From NCBI GenBank assembly GCA_012934845.2, contig WNNJ02003278.1:47660-111659 (forward strand): DNA of 64,000 nt, given 5' to 3'. This DNA comes from Pomphorhynchus laevis. Lineage: Eukaryota; Acanthocephala; Palaeacanthocephala; Echinorhynchida; Pomphorhynchidae. Below are positions 19,081 to 30,500 of this stretch, in pieces (the first letter of the stretch is position 1; the number at the start of each line of letters is the position of its first letter). A program made the position numbers and the translations under genes. The notes below the pieces were generated by a model, which had not been told where the DNA came from, made no database searches, and worked only from the letters and a program-made list of their open reading frames with translations.

Positions 19081-21540
19081 CATGCTTCCGTGAAGACTAC
19101 TACCACAAGGAAACCACCCCCTAAATCGAAGAAGAGAACGAGGTCAACGATGAGTATTGCAGCGATGAAGCTAGCTCGAAAAGACCTAATTTGGACTGTT
19201 GCGAACTCTGAGGGAAATGAAGATATTGCCCGTGGGCAAGCGACTCCATCTGCAGTGACCGGAAGCGGAAAGGGTCGCCTTTCCGTCTCTAATTCTGACT
19301 AGGTGGAGGGCGTTACACTCCGGTTACACTGACGCAATGAGAAATACTCAAGAGCCTTTTTCACTGTATATCATTCAGTGGAATTCAGGAGGTGCTTCCA
19401 CCATAGGCTTCTATCTGCTAGAGATGCAGATGTTATAGTCCTTAAGGAGACGCGGTCTATCCGTAAACCCAAGGACATTAATCGATTTATCCCAAAGCAT
19501 ATAATCTCCTAATTTATGTAGGGCTACTCCATACACAACCCCTGCACACTTTTATTCTTTAAGGTCTTCTAACCTTGAGAAAAAGAGGAGTCTCTTAAAT
19601 GCTGCTTAAGGTTTTTTCTTAGTAAGCTACTATTATTTAACCCTGTCTTGCTTAGTTATATCACTAGTTAAGAACGGTGAACGCATCAGTATAGCCAATG
19701 TCCACATCCAGCTGGAAGAAAATCACAGAAACCGTGACCTCCTGGACCGAATTTTAGGTAGCGGCTATGACATGTTGCTCGGTGACTTTAACGACAGAAC
19801 TGATTGTTGGATTAAAGTAACACTCCGCAGAGCCAGGAATGACTATCTTATCCATAAACCACTAACCCACACATTGGCGGTTAGAAGATACGTTGCTTAG
19901 AAGAAGGCTTCACTTTGATCCTATCATAGTAGCATTCTTTCAGGCAGCTATCAAACTCTTCCCATGATAGGGAATGAGAGTTTGACCGAATATTATTCCT
20001 ACCTCTCTTCGCAAGCTACCGGGATCCTTTCGACTACCTATAGAGGTCGTATTTACAATCCAACTCCAACAAAACTCAAGGTCCTAGCAAAAATGCTACA
20101 TCATCAATTTCTCTGCCTTTTTCAGGCCGGTTCTTTCGAATGAATACTGGAGTTCTATATATAGGCTCCAGCTGAGTATAGGCAGGACGAGTATTGTTCG
20201 TTTTAATCTCTCAGGCTTCCTTCTGGAAGGTATTCAAGGAAAAGTTTGTCTGCTGACGGGAGGGCATCGGGTTGGACTAGTAGGTTGAACCTTGATAGAG
20301 TTTTGGAGGAGTCACTAGCCTTACATAATTATAATGCCACGCTTTCTCCTCAACCAATCCTGCTTTGGAGTGATTTCAGGAGAAGGGACTTACCTGTTAA
20401 GGATATCCTTAACTCATGGATCCCACTTCGGGGCACCTTTAAATCCGCAGCTTCACTCTCTTCTCGAGTTTATCAGATTTTTACAGCCGATAAATGAAGA
20501 TAAGTGGCCGTCACAATGCTTTTAGCCTCACCATCCGATGTAGCCGGCATCAATTGTAGCCGACGAAAATATTGTTACCAAAGAAAAAATCGGTTTTATG
20601 TCCCAAAGACCTGCGGCCTATTTCGATTCAAAATTCCCTCATATCCATCTACGAAAAAGCGCTTGCGCGTAGAATCTGCGATCATTTAAGTAGGCGTAAC
20701 TTAATCCCACCGAGTTTTCACGGATTTGTCAAAGGACGCTCGGTCCATTCAGCAATTGGTGAAGTGCATCAGTTTTGTCAATACAACAGTCGTCAGCTTG
20801 CTTTGGCTGTTTTTCTTGACCTTTTTGGTGCATTTAACCGCATCTACATTCCCTTCGTTATCTCCTCTCTCTGGTCCCTCTGACTACCTCCTAGAATCGT
20901 TAACAAAGGTGGATATATTGCTGTACAGCAAGCAGTTCTACTATGAAGACTACCCTGATGCACGTCAGTTCTACCCTATTACAGGTGTGCATCATGGTTC
21001 CCCACTTTCCCTTATCTTATATCTTGCTAGCTCCATTGCTATCTTTAAAGCTTTTAAACACGATCAACATTTGTGGAATATGCTGATAATAGCACAGCCC
21101 TATTTTCTGGACGAAGGTACAAAGATGTAATTTTGGACATCAGATGGTAGTTTTTCATAGCGCCCCTGCAACAACAACAAAAAAGAAACTTAAGAGACTA
21201 GCACTCTCTGCACTCTCCTCCATTTTGCAGCTTCAACCATTCCCCATCTTCACGACTCGAGTAAAATAAATGGGGTTCACCGTTACGGTGAACTGGTAGG
21301 CGATAGCTAGCCTGAATGGACTTAAACGTGCCTTGAAGAGAGCTAGGTGGGCTCTTAAACGATCCCAGTATCTGCCATTGAATGTGAAAACCCAAGTACG
21401 CCTTTGGGGAACTTGCGATAACGCGAGATTAGTCTTCTTCTCTAGAAAACGTCCACCAGAACAATGACTAAGGTTTCTCAAGCTCTTCTTCTCGCGATTA
21501 CCGATCATAATCCGCTTCGACTGGACTCTTAGGAGGGGTG
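19080..21540 (+). mobile_element. decayed APE-type LINE (ORF1 end, endonuclease, reverse transcriptase)
   Basis: An ORF1-like basic end (19090-19302) is followed by broken ORF2. Endonuclease pieces include SIANVHIQLEENHRNRD and MLLGDFNDRTD (19.68-19.81 kb). Reverse transcriptase pieces include LRPISIQNSLISIYEKALAR and FHGFVKGRSVHSAI (20.57-20.76 kb), LAVFLDLFGAF, GVHHGSPLSLILY (20.98 kb) and EYADNSTAL (21.08 kb), where the catalytic YADD reads YADN. A C-terminal domain runs to about 21.5 kb. More than ten frameshifts and stops; inactive and old. The clade is uncertain. Confidence 0.75.
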
Positions 21541-21665
21541 AGTGACCCCGAATAGTTCAGTCGGAAGGTAACGCGCTTGTGCTGCCGGGCTCAGATCCCT
21601 CTGGACCTGAGGTTGTGAAGGTGTATAAGAAGACAGAAGTATTTTGGTTAAAAGATAAAGATAAA
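21541..21665 (+). mobile_element. tRNA-derived SINE-like sequence
   Basis: A box TAGTTCAGTCGG (21553-21564, one mismatch to the tRNA consensus) and a B-box-like GGCTCAGATCC (21598-21608) at normal tRNA spacing. It lies straight after the LINE's C-terminal coding remains and ends in an A-rich tail. It could also be the LINE's own tRNA-like 3' end. Confidence 0.5.
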
Positions 21666-21744
21666 TAAGAATTGTTATGAAACTTATTTATTGTGATGTG
21701 TTATGACGGTTTTTGCATTATTTAACATCTTTATATATTATACA

Positions 21745-21952
21745 TTTATTAATAATAATGAAGAGTGGTCCCGCTTCATCATCGGGTGCCCCTACGTCTT
21801 TCGACAACGCGATCTTGTGGCTTTGACGTGTGCTTACAGAGAAGTAAGCACACGACAAAGAGAGTGCATGCTCGAGGTTTGAACCCCGTACATAGAGTTT
21901 GCAATGCACACGCCTCCACCATTCGGCCACGCGGGGCTTTATTAATAATAAT
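21745..21952 (-). mobile_element. tRNA-derived SINE with 15-bp target-site duplication
   Basis: On the minus strand: A box TGGCCGAATGGT (21929-21918) and B box GGTTCAAACC (21885-21876), as in a Leu/Ser-type tRNA. The body is 21760-21937. Exact 15-bp duplications TTTATTAATAATAAT lie at 21745-21759 and 21938-21952. It landed in the 3' tail of the LINE at 21953-22705. An internal hairpin (GTGTGCTTAC / GTAAGCACAC) lies near 21829-21853. Confidence 0.8.
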
Positions 21953-22705
21953 ACAAATTTATTTAATGTGGCAAATGCGTACAAGCTGTACGCTTACAAG
22001 TCCACAAACAAAAATGAAAAAGTCAAGCAGATAAATTGTTAAAATGGGATCGGATTTGTCGTTTGAAGCACTGCAGGGAAGTTGATTGGCGTATATGAAT
22101 GGGCAGATGATTTCACGATAGAGGAGCAGCCACCAGGAAGGAGCGGAGTCCAAAGGAGGTAGAGTAGTTTGGGACATGTAAAAGAAGGGAATTACAGGAA
22201 CGCAAGGAACAGTAAACAGGACGAGAATTATCAAGAAAAGGAAGGTTGAGAAATGAAGGGGTATGAAAAGTTACAAGGCGGAAAGCAACGATAAGAAGAC
22301 GAATTTGAACACGACAATAAATTGTAGGCAAATCGAGAGAAGCAAGATGGTAGGATGTATGATCAAAACGACGAAGACGGAGGAGAATTCGGACAGCTGC
22401 TTTGACGATGCGTTGTAGGGGAAGAAGAGTGGATTTAGGTGAGTTGGAAAATAGACTAAGACAATAATCGAGTCTAGAAAAAAGGAGGGATGATATGAGA
22501 GTCATACAAGGGAAATCGATCAATCTACGAACTTGACGGAGGTTGCGGAGTATCAAGGTAGATGAGCGTACTTTATCTCTAACCCAAGGTTTAAGTGAAT
22601 GTCGGTTGTCGAAATGGAAGCCTAAGAAAACGAGATTATCAACGATAGGAAGAATTGTAGAATTTAATGATACGGAGGAGGTTCGAAGCCGAGGCGTCGA
22701 ACCTT
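21953..22705 (-). mobile_element. CR1/L2-like LINE (family B), 3' end
   Basis: A frame of 147 codons (22556 down to 22113) covers the end of the reverse transcriptase: SRLDYCLSLFSNSPKSTLLP, LQRI...AVRILLRLRRFDHTS and LLLHVPNYSTSFGLRSFLVA. The LDYC...PK...LQR...A-R pattern is typical of CR1/L2 groups. The 3' tail ends in a GCATTTGCCACATTAAATAA-type sequence shared with the copy at 42.3-43.1 kb. It is 5'-truncated at about 22705 and shifted near its C-terminus. Confidence 0.8.
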
Positions 22706-22779
22706 AAGTACAAGGACTAAATTAAGTACAAGGACTAAATAGCGTATAAGTACATTTAAGTAAAAGTAAAAGTTACTTT

Positions 22780-22985
22780 TGCTTGAATACAATGCTGACT
22801 GTCTTAAACGCAAAACTGACAACTTGAATGCAACGGTGACAGTCTTGAAGCTAAAACTGGCAAGCTTGAATGCAACGGTGACGGCCTTGAACTAAAAACT
22901 AACAACATTGAATACAAAGGTGACGAATTTGAATGAAATATTTACGAAATTAAATGTAAATTTACTGGATTGAATGTAAGGATGT
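22780..22985. repeat. degenerate tandem repeat, 22-24 bp unit
   Basis: Alternating versions of CTTGAATGCAACGGTGACAG and CTTGAAGCTAAAACTGGCAA, about eight units decaying to the right. It is followed by a CAAGTGTG/CACACTTG hairpin at 22987-23007. Confidence 0.7.
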
Positions 22986-23009
22986 CAAGTGTGTTTGCAC
23001 ACTTGTCAT

Positions 23010-24780
23010 GTACATCTAGTCCTATGTCAAGTCGAAAATTTAGCGTGCAAACTTTCCTTAAAACAGCGTAACATACTAATAGTTTATCGGCAAACCCAAA
23101 TATTCCATACTTTAATTTTCGAACTTTGATCTTTGGAAACCACTCATTTATAGTTACTAGAAACAGTTTGGTCTCTAATAAAAAATTTCACTATAAGACA
23201 AAAATGATTTGTTTGTAAGCGTTTGCTTCTGCTATAAAAATTAATAGTGTTCAATCATTAATTTTAAGTCTACAAGGCTAAAGTTATAAGTTTGACTAAA
23301 AGGAAAAAAAAATTGAAAAAGTTTTTATTCTGAAATCCATTATATGGATTCCACCACAGGTTTACAGTTATAAGCTGTATCTATTCATGTCAGGACAGAT
23401 GTTCGCACAAAAAGCGAACATATGTCCTTAAGACTCAAACAGTGGTTAGACGGTGCCACTTCATCATTTGGCGATTAGGAGTGATGCCATACTATTTGAT
23501 ATAGTTTAATTTGAGATCTTGCAGCAGAGTTCGCGTCAATTTTACTAAGAAAGCTCTATTACGTTGCCACTCACATGTATATCGACTGTAAAAACATGCT
23601 GTTAACCAGTTAAATAGTCAGCCTACTCTATTATCAAAACAATATCGACCGATTTAAAATTGGTTTCATAGTTTGATTATCAAAGTATCTTAACAAAGCA
23701 TCATGCACTCTTCTTACTAAATTGAGTATTACTGCAATGAACGAAATAGCCTAAAGGCTAGCAAACAATTAAGATGATTAGAAATATCCATTCTATTGTT
23801 AATTATTAATTTAGTTAATAATTTATAGTAATGAAAGCGAAAAGGTTTTAATTTTTAAAATTCTCAACAGTATTTCGATATTTTTGGCTATCTTTAGGAA
23901 ATCAAAAAAGTTTATGTTCATCGTTTATATGAAGTCAAAACTATCGAAATACTGTAATGAATTTTCAAAATTGAACAAGTTTCGCATTCTTCATTCCTAT
24001 AAATGTTAAATTAAAATAATAAATCTCAAGATTTTCGATAAATAAATAATCGATGGCATAAATTATTTCATAAAGCGTTGACTTTGATAATTTTAAAAAA
24101 GTATTGTAAAAGCAAATATGTGTTAAAAGGTATTGGAAATCTTAAAAATATATTTGATAATGAATTAAGAGTAGGTTATATTTAATTCGGTATCTTAAGA
24201 TAAATAACATTAAGCAGGAGTTTCAAGCTAATTATAGGAAACAATTGCATTTAAAATAGATACGAAAACAAAAAACCTACCAACACCGTGCTTTTCTATA
24301 TTCTGCTTTATATAGTTGATTCGAATAAACGTAGATATTTCGTTGATATAGTTTCGTATCATTGTGACATTCGAACTTTTAGTTGTAAATGCAATTAAGA
24401 AGAACTAATAAGAAATCATAATTCATAAATGCAAAAATTATTCGAACAAAGAATTTGTCATGCATTTACTATTTCCCCGATAATTAAGAATCAAATTCAC
24501 TATATTCGTAAATTTTCGATAATGCAATTAGCCTCTTCGGCAAAAAATCTATTTTATAAAGAACTATTTTATAAATAAATATTATAAAAAACTATTTAAT
24601 AAAGAATTAATAAGAAAATACTAAATAGAAATTGCAGACATTCGCATAAAACTAAGTATGGCATTATCAAAATTAGCAACGTAAGTATTCGTATTTGGCT
24701 TAGTCCGAGCCACACGCCAGAGACAACCCTCAGCGAAAGACATATCTGTCAACAACCGAAACGAAGACTGCATCAGTTTA
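23010..24780. other. intergenic DNA
   Basis: A hairpin-like pair (23852-23884 and 23938-23972; CAGTATTTCGATA against TATCGAAATACTG) suggests an old MITE of about 120 bp. Otherwise AT-rich with no supportable gene. Confidence 0.4.
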
Positions 24781-24782
24781 GA

Positions 24783-25118
24783 TCAACGCTTTAAAAACAC
24801 AGGAACAACTGAGGAAGTACGAAAGACAACTTTCATTAAACGAGAACGTACTTCAAGATGGTTGCGACGGTCTATCCTAAATATCGCAATAAGGAGAACT
24901 TCTGAAATAAAGGGATCTTCTGGAGAAATAATAACTCTCAATATTTTTTGGAATTGTTCAACATCATGGTCTACTCGAGTTTGAGCCACATCATAAAGTA
25001 GGTCGTGTGAATTGTGACTTGACAAGGAATTGCCAGCTCCTTTTATAGGTACCATTTCTGAATCGGTGGCCTTATCTTTACCATATATGATTATACTAAT
25101 TGTGAACTTCGATTTCAT
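24783..25118 (-). mobile_element. LINE ORF1 fragment (RRM-like part)
   Basis: 111 codons whose end, AIFRIDRRNHLEVRSRLMKVVF, fits the FRLGK...R-LKVVF core of the ORF1 RRM-like domain seen in neighbouring LINEs. It has no partner ORF2; the next element to the right begins with a different 3' end. Confidence 0.55.
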
Positions 25119-25187
25119 ATCATCCAGGAGTATATGGCTGGTGCTTTTTGGTATCTCTCAGGTTTATAACATAAATATATATATGAT

Positions 25188-28100
25188 TTAAAAAAGGATT
25201 TATTTTAACGTGGCAAATGCGTGCCAGCGCACGCTTACATGACAACAACAAAACAAGACTGTGAATCATGTGTCGAGAAGGTGTGAACGGAGGAGGTGTT
25301 TGAATGTGATAAAGGAGGGAGCGCGGCGGACGTCGAGAGGGAGTTGATTCCAGGCGAGTGAGGCGGCGACGAGGAAGGATCGGAGACCGTAGTTGTTCAA
25401 GTAATTAGGAACGTGGAGTAAGAGGGTATGACAGAAACGAAGCGATAGCGAGGTGGGGCGAGTATCGTCTAAGAAAGCAAGGTTGATGAACGATGAGGAG
25501 CCGACAGCGATAAGACGAAAAGTAACGAGAAGAAGGCGGAGTTTGATGCGGATGTGGATGGTGGGCCAGGAAAGTTGGGCAAAATATGTGGATGTGTGGT
25601 CGAAGCGACGGAGACGAAAGAGCACTCGAACGGCGGAGTTGATTATTCGTTGTAGGGGTAGGATGATGGATTTTGGAGAATTGGCGAAAAGGCTAAGACA
25701 GTAATCGATTTTAGGGAAAAGAAGCGATGAAAGAAGAGACATACAAGAACGGAAGTCGATAAGGGGGCGGATACGGCGGATGTCACGGAGAATTAAGTTA
25801 GATGAGCGGACCTTGTCACGGACAAAGGGTTTAAGGGAAAGGTGATAATCGAAATGGAAGCCTAAAAAATGAGATTGTGGACAATGGGATGATCGATGAG
25901 GCAAAATATACATGGGAGGAGATACGTTTGGTTTACGGGGGAGGATCCACATTATTTTGGACTTGTCGGGGTTTAGAACGAGATGGAGATTGGAGAGACG
26001 TTTGTAGATAGAAGAAAGACAGTTGGATGCAGAAATGCCGATATCGTGTATGCGATGTGCGGGTGCATGAGCATAGATTAGAATGTCATCGGCGTATTGC
26101 ATGACGTTAAAGGAGTAAGGTTTGATAAACGGAGAGAGATCGCCAAGCAGAAGAGAGAAAAGCAGGGGACCTAGGACTGAACCTTGTGGGACTCCGCAAA
26201 AAATAGGGATGGAGGGGAGGATGATGAATTAGAACAGACGCGAAAGGAACGGTCGGATAGATATGAGGCGAACCATGCTACGGAGGAGGAAGAAAAGCCG
26301 TAATCATAACGAAGGCGAAAAAGGAGGACGGAGTGGTCGACAATGTTGAATGCGGAGGAGAGGTCGAGGGAGATGAGAACACTATATAGAGCCTTGTCTC
26401 GAGAAATGAGTAAGTCGTTGTACACTTTTATGCATGCGATTTCTGTGAGTGATTAGAGCGGAAAGCGGATTGGAAAGGAGGGTACAGATTGGATGAGGAG
26501 AGATAAGCGTTGATTTGTATTAAGATGAGGCGTTCTAAGAGCTTAGAAAGAGTAGGGAGTAGTGAAATGGGGCGATAGCTAGAAGGAAGGGAGGGTCGAG
26601 CGATTGTTTCTTAAGGAGAGGACGAACGATGGCGGATTTTCATTGTGAATAAAATATACGACTGCGGATGGACGAGTTAAACAAGGTGGTGAGGAAAGGG
26701 GATATCGCTGAGCATATGGATTAAAGCTTGTGGGTAGGGAGGGGATCAGCAAGTGAGGTTTTGCTGGGCAAGGACATGAGAACCGATGAGACTTCGGTAG
26801 GTGAGACAGGGAGAAGATGAAAGAGTTCCGGACGGATGAGGCTAGGCAGCGCAGAGTGGAATAAGATGGAGACCAGGGTGTGAGAGAGCAACGTGGATAC
26901 TTTGGTCTGGAGAAATGACGAATAATCATGGCATTGATGTTGCACGGCGAAGAGGAGCCAGCAAGGATTGAGTTAAAAAAATGCCAGAGAGTCTTAGAGT
27001 TGAATGAAGTGATGATATTATGCTGCCAGAATGAGTTGCATTTGGTACGTAGTAGGTTGAGATGAGACCGGCGAAGAGCAAGATAGGAATCACGGAAAGA
27101 CGGAGTGATTGAGCGGAAATCACGTCTGAGAGAGCGGTGATAGACTCGAAAAGCATGGCGGAGTCTACGCTTTGAGAGTAGGCTTTGGATGTCAAACCAT
27201 GGGGCACGGTGCAAGCGACGGTGTGGATGAGACTTGAACGCCAAGAGAATATCGAGAGTGGATGTGAGTCCAGGGTCGAAAAGAAAGGCGAGATCGTGAG
27301 GAGATGAATATGTTATTGTGGGTAATGATAGAGACGATTTGAGTAAGGCAGACGGAGAAGGGAGAGGTCAAGATTTCTCCAAGGGCGACGTAGGATTGTA
27401 GGTGTGTGAGGAGGGGTGTGGTTGCGAGTAAGATCAAGGATGATAAGAAATGATCGGATAGACCAGGATCAGAGATGGACAGTGAGGTGTAGGCAGCAAA
27501 ATGATCGGGGACAGCGATGATGTCGAGTGCCCCACCAAGTATATATGTGGGGGCAGTGGAGATTAGTTTGTAATTGTAGTTGGATAGAATGTTGATGAAC
27601 TGGTTTGACTCGGTGGAAAGGGGGCGGTCTAGGCGGATATTGAAGTCGCCTAGAACGAGTGAAGGGATTGAGGACAAAGAACAATGAGAAAGGAGGTCAG
27701 CGAGTTCTGTAAAAAAAAGCTGTAGGAGCTTATGAACCAGGACGGTATACAATGGCGAGATCTAGAGTGATCGGGTTAGAATAACGACAAGTGAGCAATT
27801 CAAAAGAGCAAGGACTGAAAGGGGGATTGATTTTGCGAAGAGACGCGGGGTGACGCGCGAACGCGACGATGCCGCCATGATTAAAGAATTTATAAGGGCA
27901 TGAGCTGAGGGTGCGGGCGGATTCGACTAGGGAGCAACCGGCAGAGAGCCGACGGCGAATGGAAAGGTCGTCGGAATCTGAGTGCCAGGATTTGGTGAGG
28001 CAGAAGAGATCGATGGATTGCTTGGTGAATAGGTTGAGGATAAGATAGGATTTATTGAGAATAGATCTAGTGTTGAGGAGACCGAGGCGGAAATCGTGTG

Positions 28101-29141
28101 TTGTGGCGATAGAGTCTAGTGGAGAAGACACATAGGAGAGATGGAGCGCCATCGAATTTTTGGACGGGTGTGGACAACTTGAAAATTTCCGTCTATGTTT
28201 CGGATGGAGAGTGATGTTTCGCCGTTTTCCTCGCGACGGCGTTTTTCGATGCGGGCTGAAGAGATTTGAGCGATTTCAGAAGGGGCGCGATCGGGGAAAA
28301 TTCGAGTGGTTGAAGATGACATGAGTTTGAATCGTTGAGAGAGGACAGAAGACGCGTGAGAGCGCTGCTTGAAAACAATTTTTAGGCAAGGGGGCTGGGA
28401 AGGATTAGATTGAGAAGATTTGTTCAGACGGATGAATGTGACAGGAGAAATGTCCTTGAAAAAGGATGGTTTATCCGCAGGAGCAATAGACGGGAGGATG
28501 GATCTGAAGGCGGAAGCATCGTGGTTCAGACGTGCTTGTGGAGATAAGGAGTTAGAAGGCGTGATATTAGTGACAATGACGCAACGATCGCGAGAAGCAA
28601 AGCGCTTCCGTAAAGGAGGACGACTGACGTGAGTAGGTGAGATCACGATAGAAGAGCTGGCATTTGATGATTTGGAGGGATTTGGTTTGACGACGGGAGA
28701 CATAGAGGATAATGATAATAAAGAGGATGGCAAGCGATGTGAGGAAAGGTTATGAGTGGAAGGATAGTGGAGGTTGGTGGAGGTGATTTTGATTGATGGA
28801 TGCAAGGTATTGAGAAACGAGACGGGAAGGACGGGACGTGGGGTGTCGGGGAGTGAAGATGACATGGAATGGGAAGTGTATATGGTGGCAGGGTCGGTGG
28901 GTGGAGAAAGGACATTAGAAACGACGGGGGTAGTTTGAGTTGACGTGTTGGATGTTGATATGTGCTTATTGGAAAGGTTGCAGATTAGTTTGTTGGCACA
29001 AAAACCACATACGAAGTCTTCTTTAGCCTTATTCTTGTCGCAGGTGATTGTTGTCCAGACGCTGCAGTCGTGTATCGAGCACTGTACTTGCAGTTGTCCA
29101 TAGTTGGTGTCGGTCTTAGTTGTTTTCTTACGTCCTCCCAT
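25188..29141 (-). mobile_element. CR1/L2-like LINE (family A), nearly full length
   Basis: ORF1 (29141-28116) is followed by an ORF2 that is broken by about five frameshifts. The endonuclease reads LGLLNTRSI (about 28.1 kb), VYRPGS and LVLGDFNIRLDRP (27.65 kb), and PGLSDHFL. Reverse transcriptase blocks are VSPTEVSSVLMSLPSKTS (26.8 kb), SLDLSSAFNIVDH (26.37 kb), GVPQGSVLGPLLFSLL (26.19 kb) and the catalytic MQYADDILIY (26102). The last 278-codon frame runs to 25266. The 3' end is GCATTTGCCACGTTAAAATA followed by an A-rich tail near 25190. Catalytic residues survive but the frames do not, so it is inactive yet fairly recent. Confidence 0.85.
28116..29141 (-). CDS. LINE family A ORF1 (Cys-rich plus RRM-like nucleic-acid-binding protein)
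   Basis: 341 codons from MGGRKKTTKT. It opens with a zinc-binding-like module (QVQCSIHDCSVWTTI...FVCGFCANK), then a long Ser/Thr/Pro-rich region with few charges, then FVRL-type basic patches. The end (LKIVFKQRSHASSVLSQRFK, then SARIEKRRREENGETSL) looks like the tail of the RRM-like domain. ORF1 proteins of this kind bind element RNA; that role is inferred. The frame overlaps the start of ORF2 by about 35 nt. The upstream extension of this frame belongs to another element and to the 13-bp repeat. Confidence 0.7.
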   Translation of the reverse strand: MGGRKKTTKTDTNYGQLQVQCSIHDCSVWTTITCDKNKAKEDFVCGFCANKLICNLSNKHISTSNTSTQTTPVVSNVLSPPTDPATIYTSHSMSSSLPDTPRPVLPVSFLNTLHPSIKITSTNLHYPSTHNLSSHRLPSSLLSLSSMSPVVKPNPSKSSNASSSIVISPTHVSRPPLRKRFASRDRCVIVTNITPSNSLSPQARLNHDASAFRSILPSIAPADKPSFFKDISPVTFIRLNKSSQSNPSQPPCLKIVFKQRSHASSVLSQRFKLMSSSTTRIFPDRAPSEIAQISSARIEKRRREENGETSLSIRNIDGNFQVVHTRPKIRWRSISPMCLLH

Positions 29142-29143
29142 AA

Positions 29144-29236
29144 ACGACGATTGTTGTCGTCGATTGTTGTCGTCGATTGTTGTCGTCGATTGTTGTCGTC
29201 GATTGTTGTCGTCGATTGTTGTCGTCAATGGTTGTC
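29144..29236. repeat. 13-bp tandem repeat, about seven copies
   Basis: Unit GATTGTTGTCGTC. Because 13 is not a multiple of 3, three units encode one 13-residue period, and all three frames give rotations of STTTIDDNNRRQQ. It lies just upstream of the family A ORF1 start. Confidence 0.9.
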
Positions 29237-29583
29237 GTATGATTAGACACAATATCGTGATTTGCCATAGTTTCACTCGATAGATCATTCGTCCGTGTCG
29301 CATCTTTAAGTGCCGCAAAACTCCAACGAACGGAATGAACATCGTTGGATTCTTTGGGCCTTTCAGTAGCAAGTATGATATCAGAATTATTCGGTGTAAT
29401 CCTTGAAATATTTCGCAATAAAATCGAAGCGCTGCAATATCCATAGATAAATTTCCCATCGCACATAGCCGATTGCCCGTACTCCAGAACTGGGACGGTT
29501 GTCCATACATCGCAACCCAAGGAGTTACAACAAACTTGTTGGCATGAGTACTTCGGACGATTTTTCGTTGTTCTCTTCCCCAT
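29237..29583 (-). mobile_element. N-terminal ORF1 fragment of a different LINE
   Basis: MGKRTTKNRPKYSCQQVCCN is followed by SLGCDVWTTVPVL and FIYGYCSAS: the same Cys-rich module design as the family A ORF1 but a clearly different sequence. After about 110 codons it runs into the 13-bp repeat. It is either the truncated start of another LINE or an older 5' end to which family A is fused. Confidence 0.6.
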
Positions 29584-29603
29584 TTAGTATTCCAGATCAA
29601 CAA

Positions 29604-30500
29604 TTGTATTATAAATTGCTTTAATTTTTGTAATAAGTCAATTGTTTTTTAGATAGTTAATAATATGTTGTAATTAGACTGAACAGTTATAACTTTTTCT
29701 TCTACAATATTATCTTGTTCAGATTACGCAGTTAGGCATCTTTCGATTTAAAATATTGGTTGTGTATATTATCTCTGTTTGTATGTATAATATCTCTAAC
29801 TTTTTTACTTCTTCATCGAGAGACAAATTACACTTTCTCGAGATACCTCTGTATAGACATGGCTTCTCCGCTAATTAATGAGGCCGATTTTGATACCGAA
29901 TAAGTCGAGTCGACCAAATACGGTTCGAATTATTAGAATAGGAATTAAAATTGTAAGATTATATTTAAACATATAATATTGGATAGGGAAATTAACTAAA
30001 TAATATAGTTGATTATTTGTTTTCCAACCTGTTGATCCAGTGCTGACATTCGATCTTTAAAAACTCAATAATACTGTATAGGCTTAGCATCTATATACAT
30101 CAGTATGTTGATCAACAAAATTTGATAAATGATTCACGGTTGAATCATTTACTCTTGTAAGAGTTTAGCACGACAATTTCTCGATATACTTCAGCATGAA
30201 CATGGAATTATTATGTAAATGAATATTTACAGAAAAACGTTATGTGATGAGATTCTATATTTAAAATACTGTACAGCATAAGCATCTATAACACCGATCT
30301 GTGGATCGACAAAATTTAATAAATTATTGCGTGTTTATATCTTTTTTGTTCGAGTTTAGCATTACCCGGCAGTCTATTGATAGTATATTTATATAGGTTC
30401 GACACATATTCATTTTAATATACAAACGATTATAGTAAGTTCCGAAAGCATTAATAAATTGTATTTAATTTAAACAATTTAGCTCTAGACAATTTAACTC
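29604..30500. repeat. intergenic DNA with a degenerate direct repeat
   Basis: About 100 bp at 30070-30167 recurs at 30272-30367 (AGCATCTATA, GATCAACAAAATTTGATAAA / GATCGACAAAATTTAATAAA, GAGTTTAGCA), a period of about 203 bp. No gene. Confidence 0.5.

Noticed and set aside
19090-19302. Lys/Thr-rich frame considered as a host nuclear protein
   Set aside because: It lies directly before LINE ORF2 remains on the same strand and fits the end of an ORF1.
25453-25704. Arg-rich 83-codon plus-strand frame
   Set aside because: Antisense shadow of the LINE family A reverse transcriptase.
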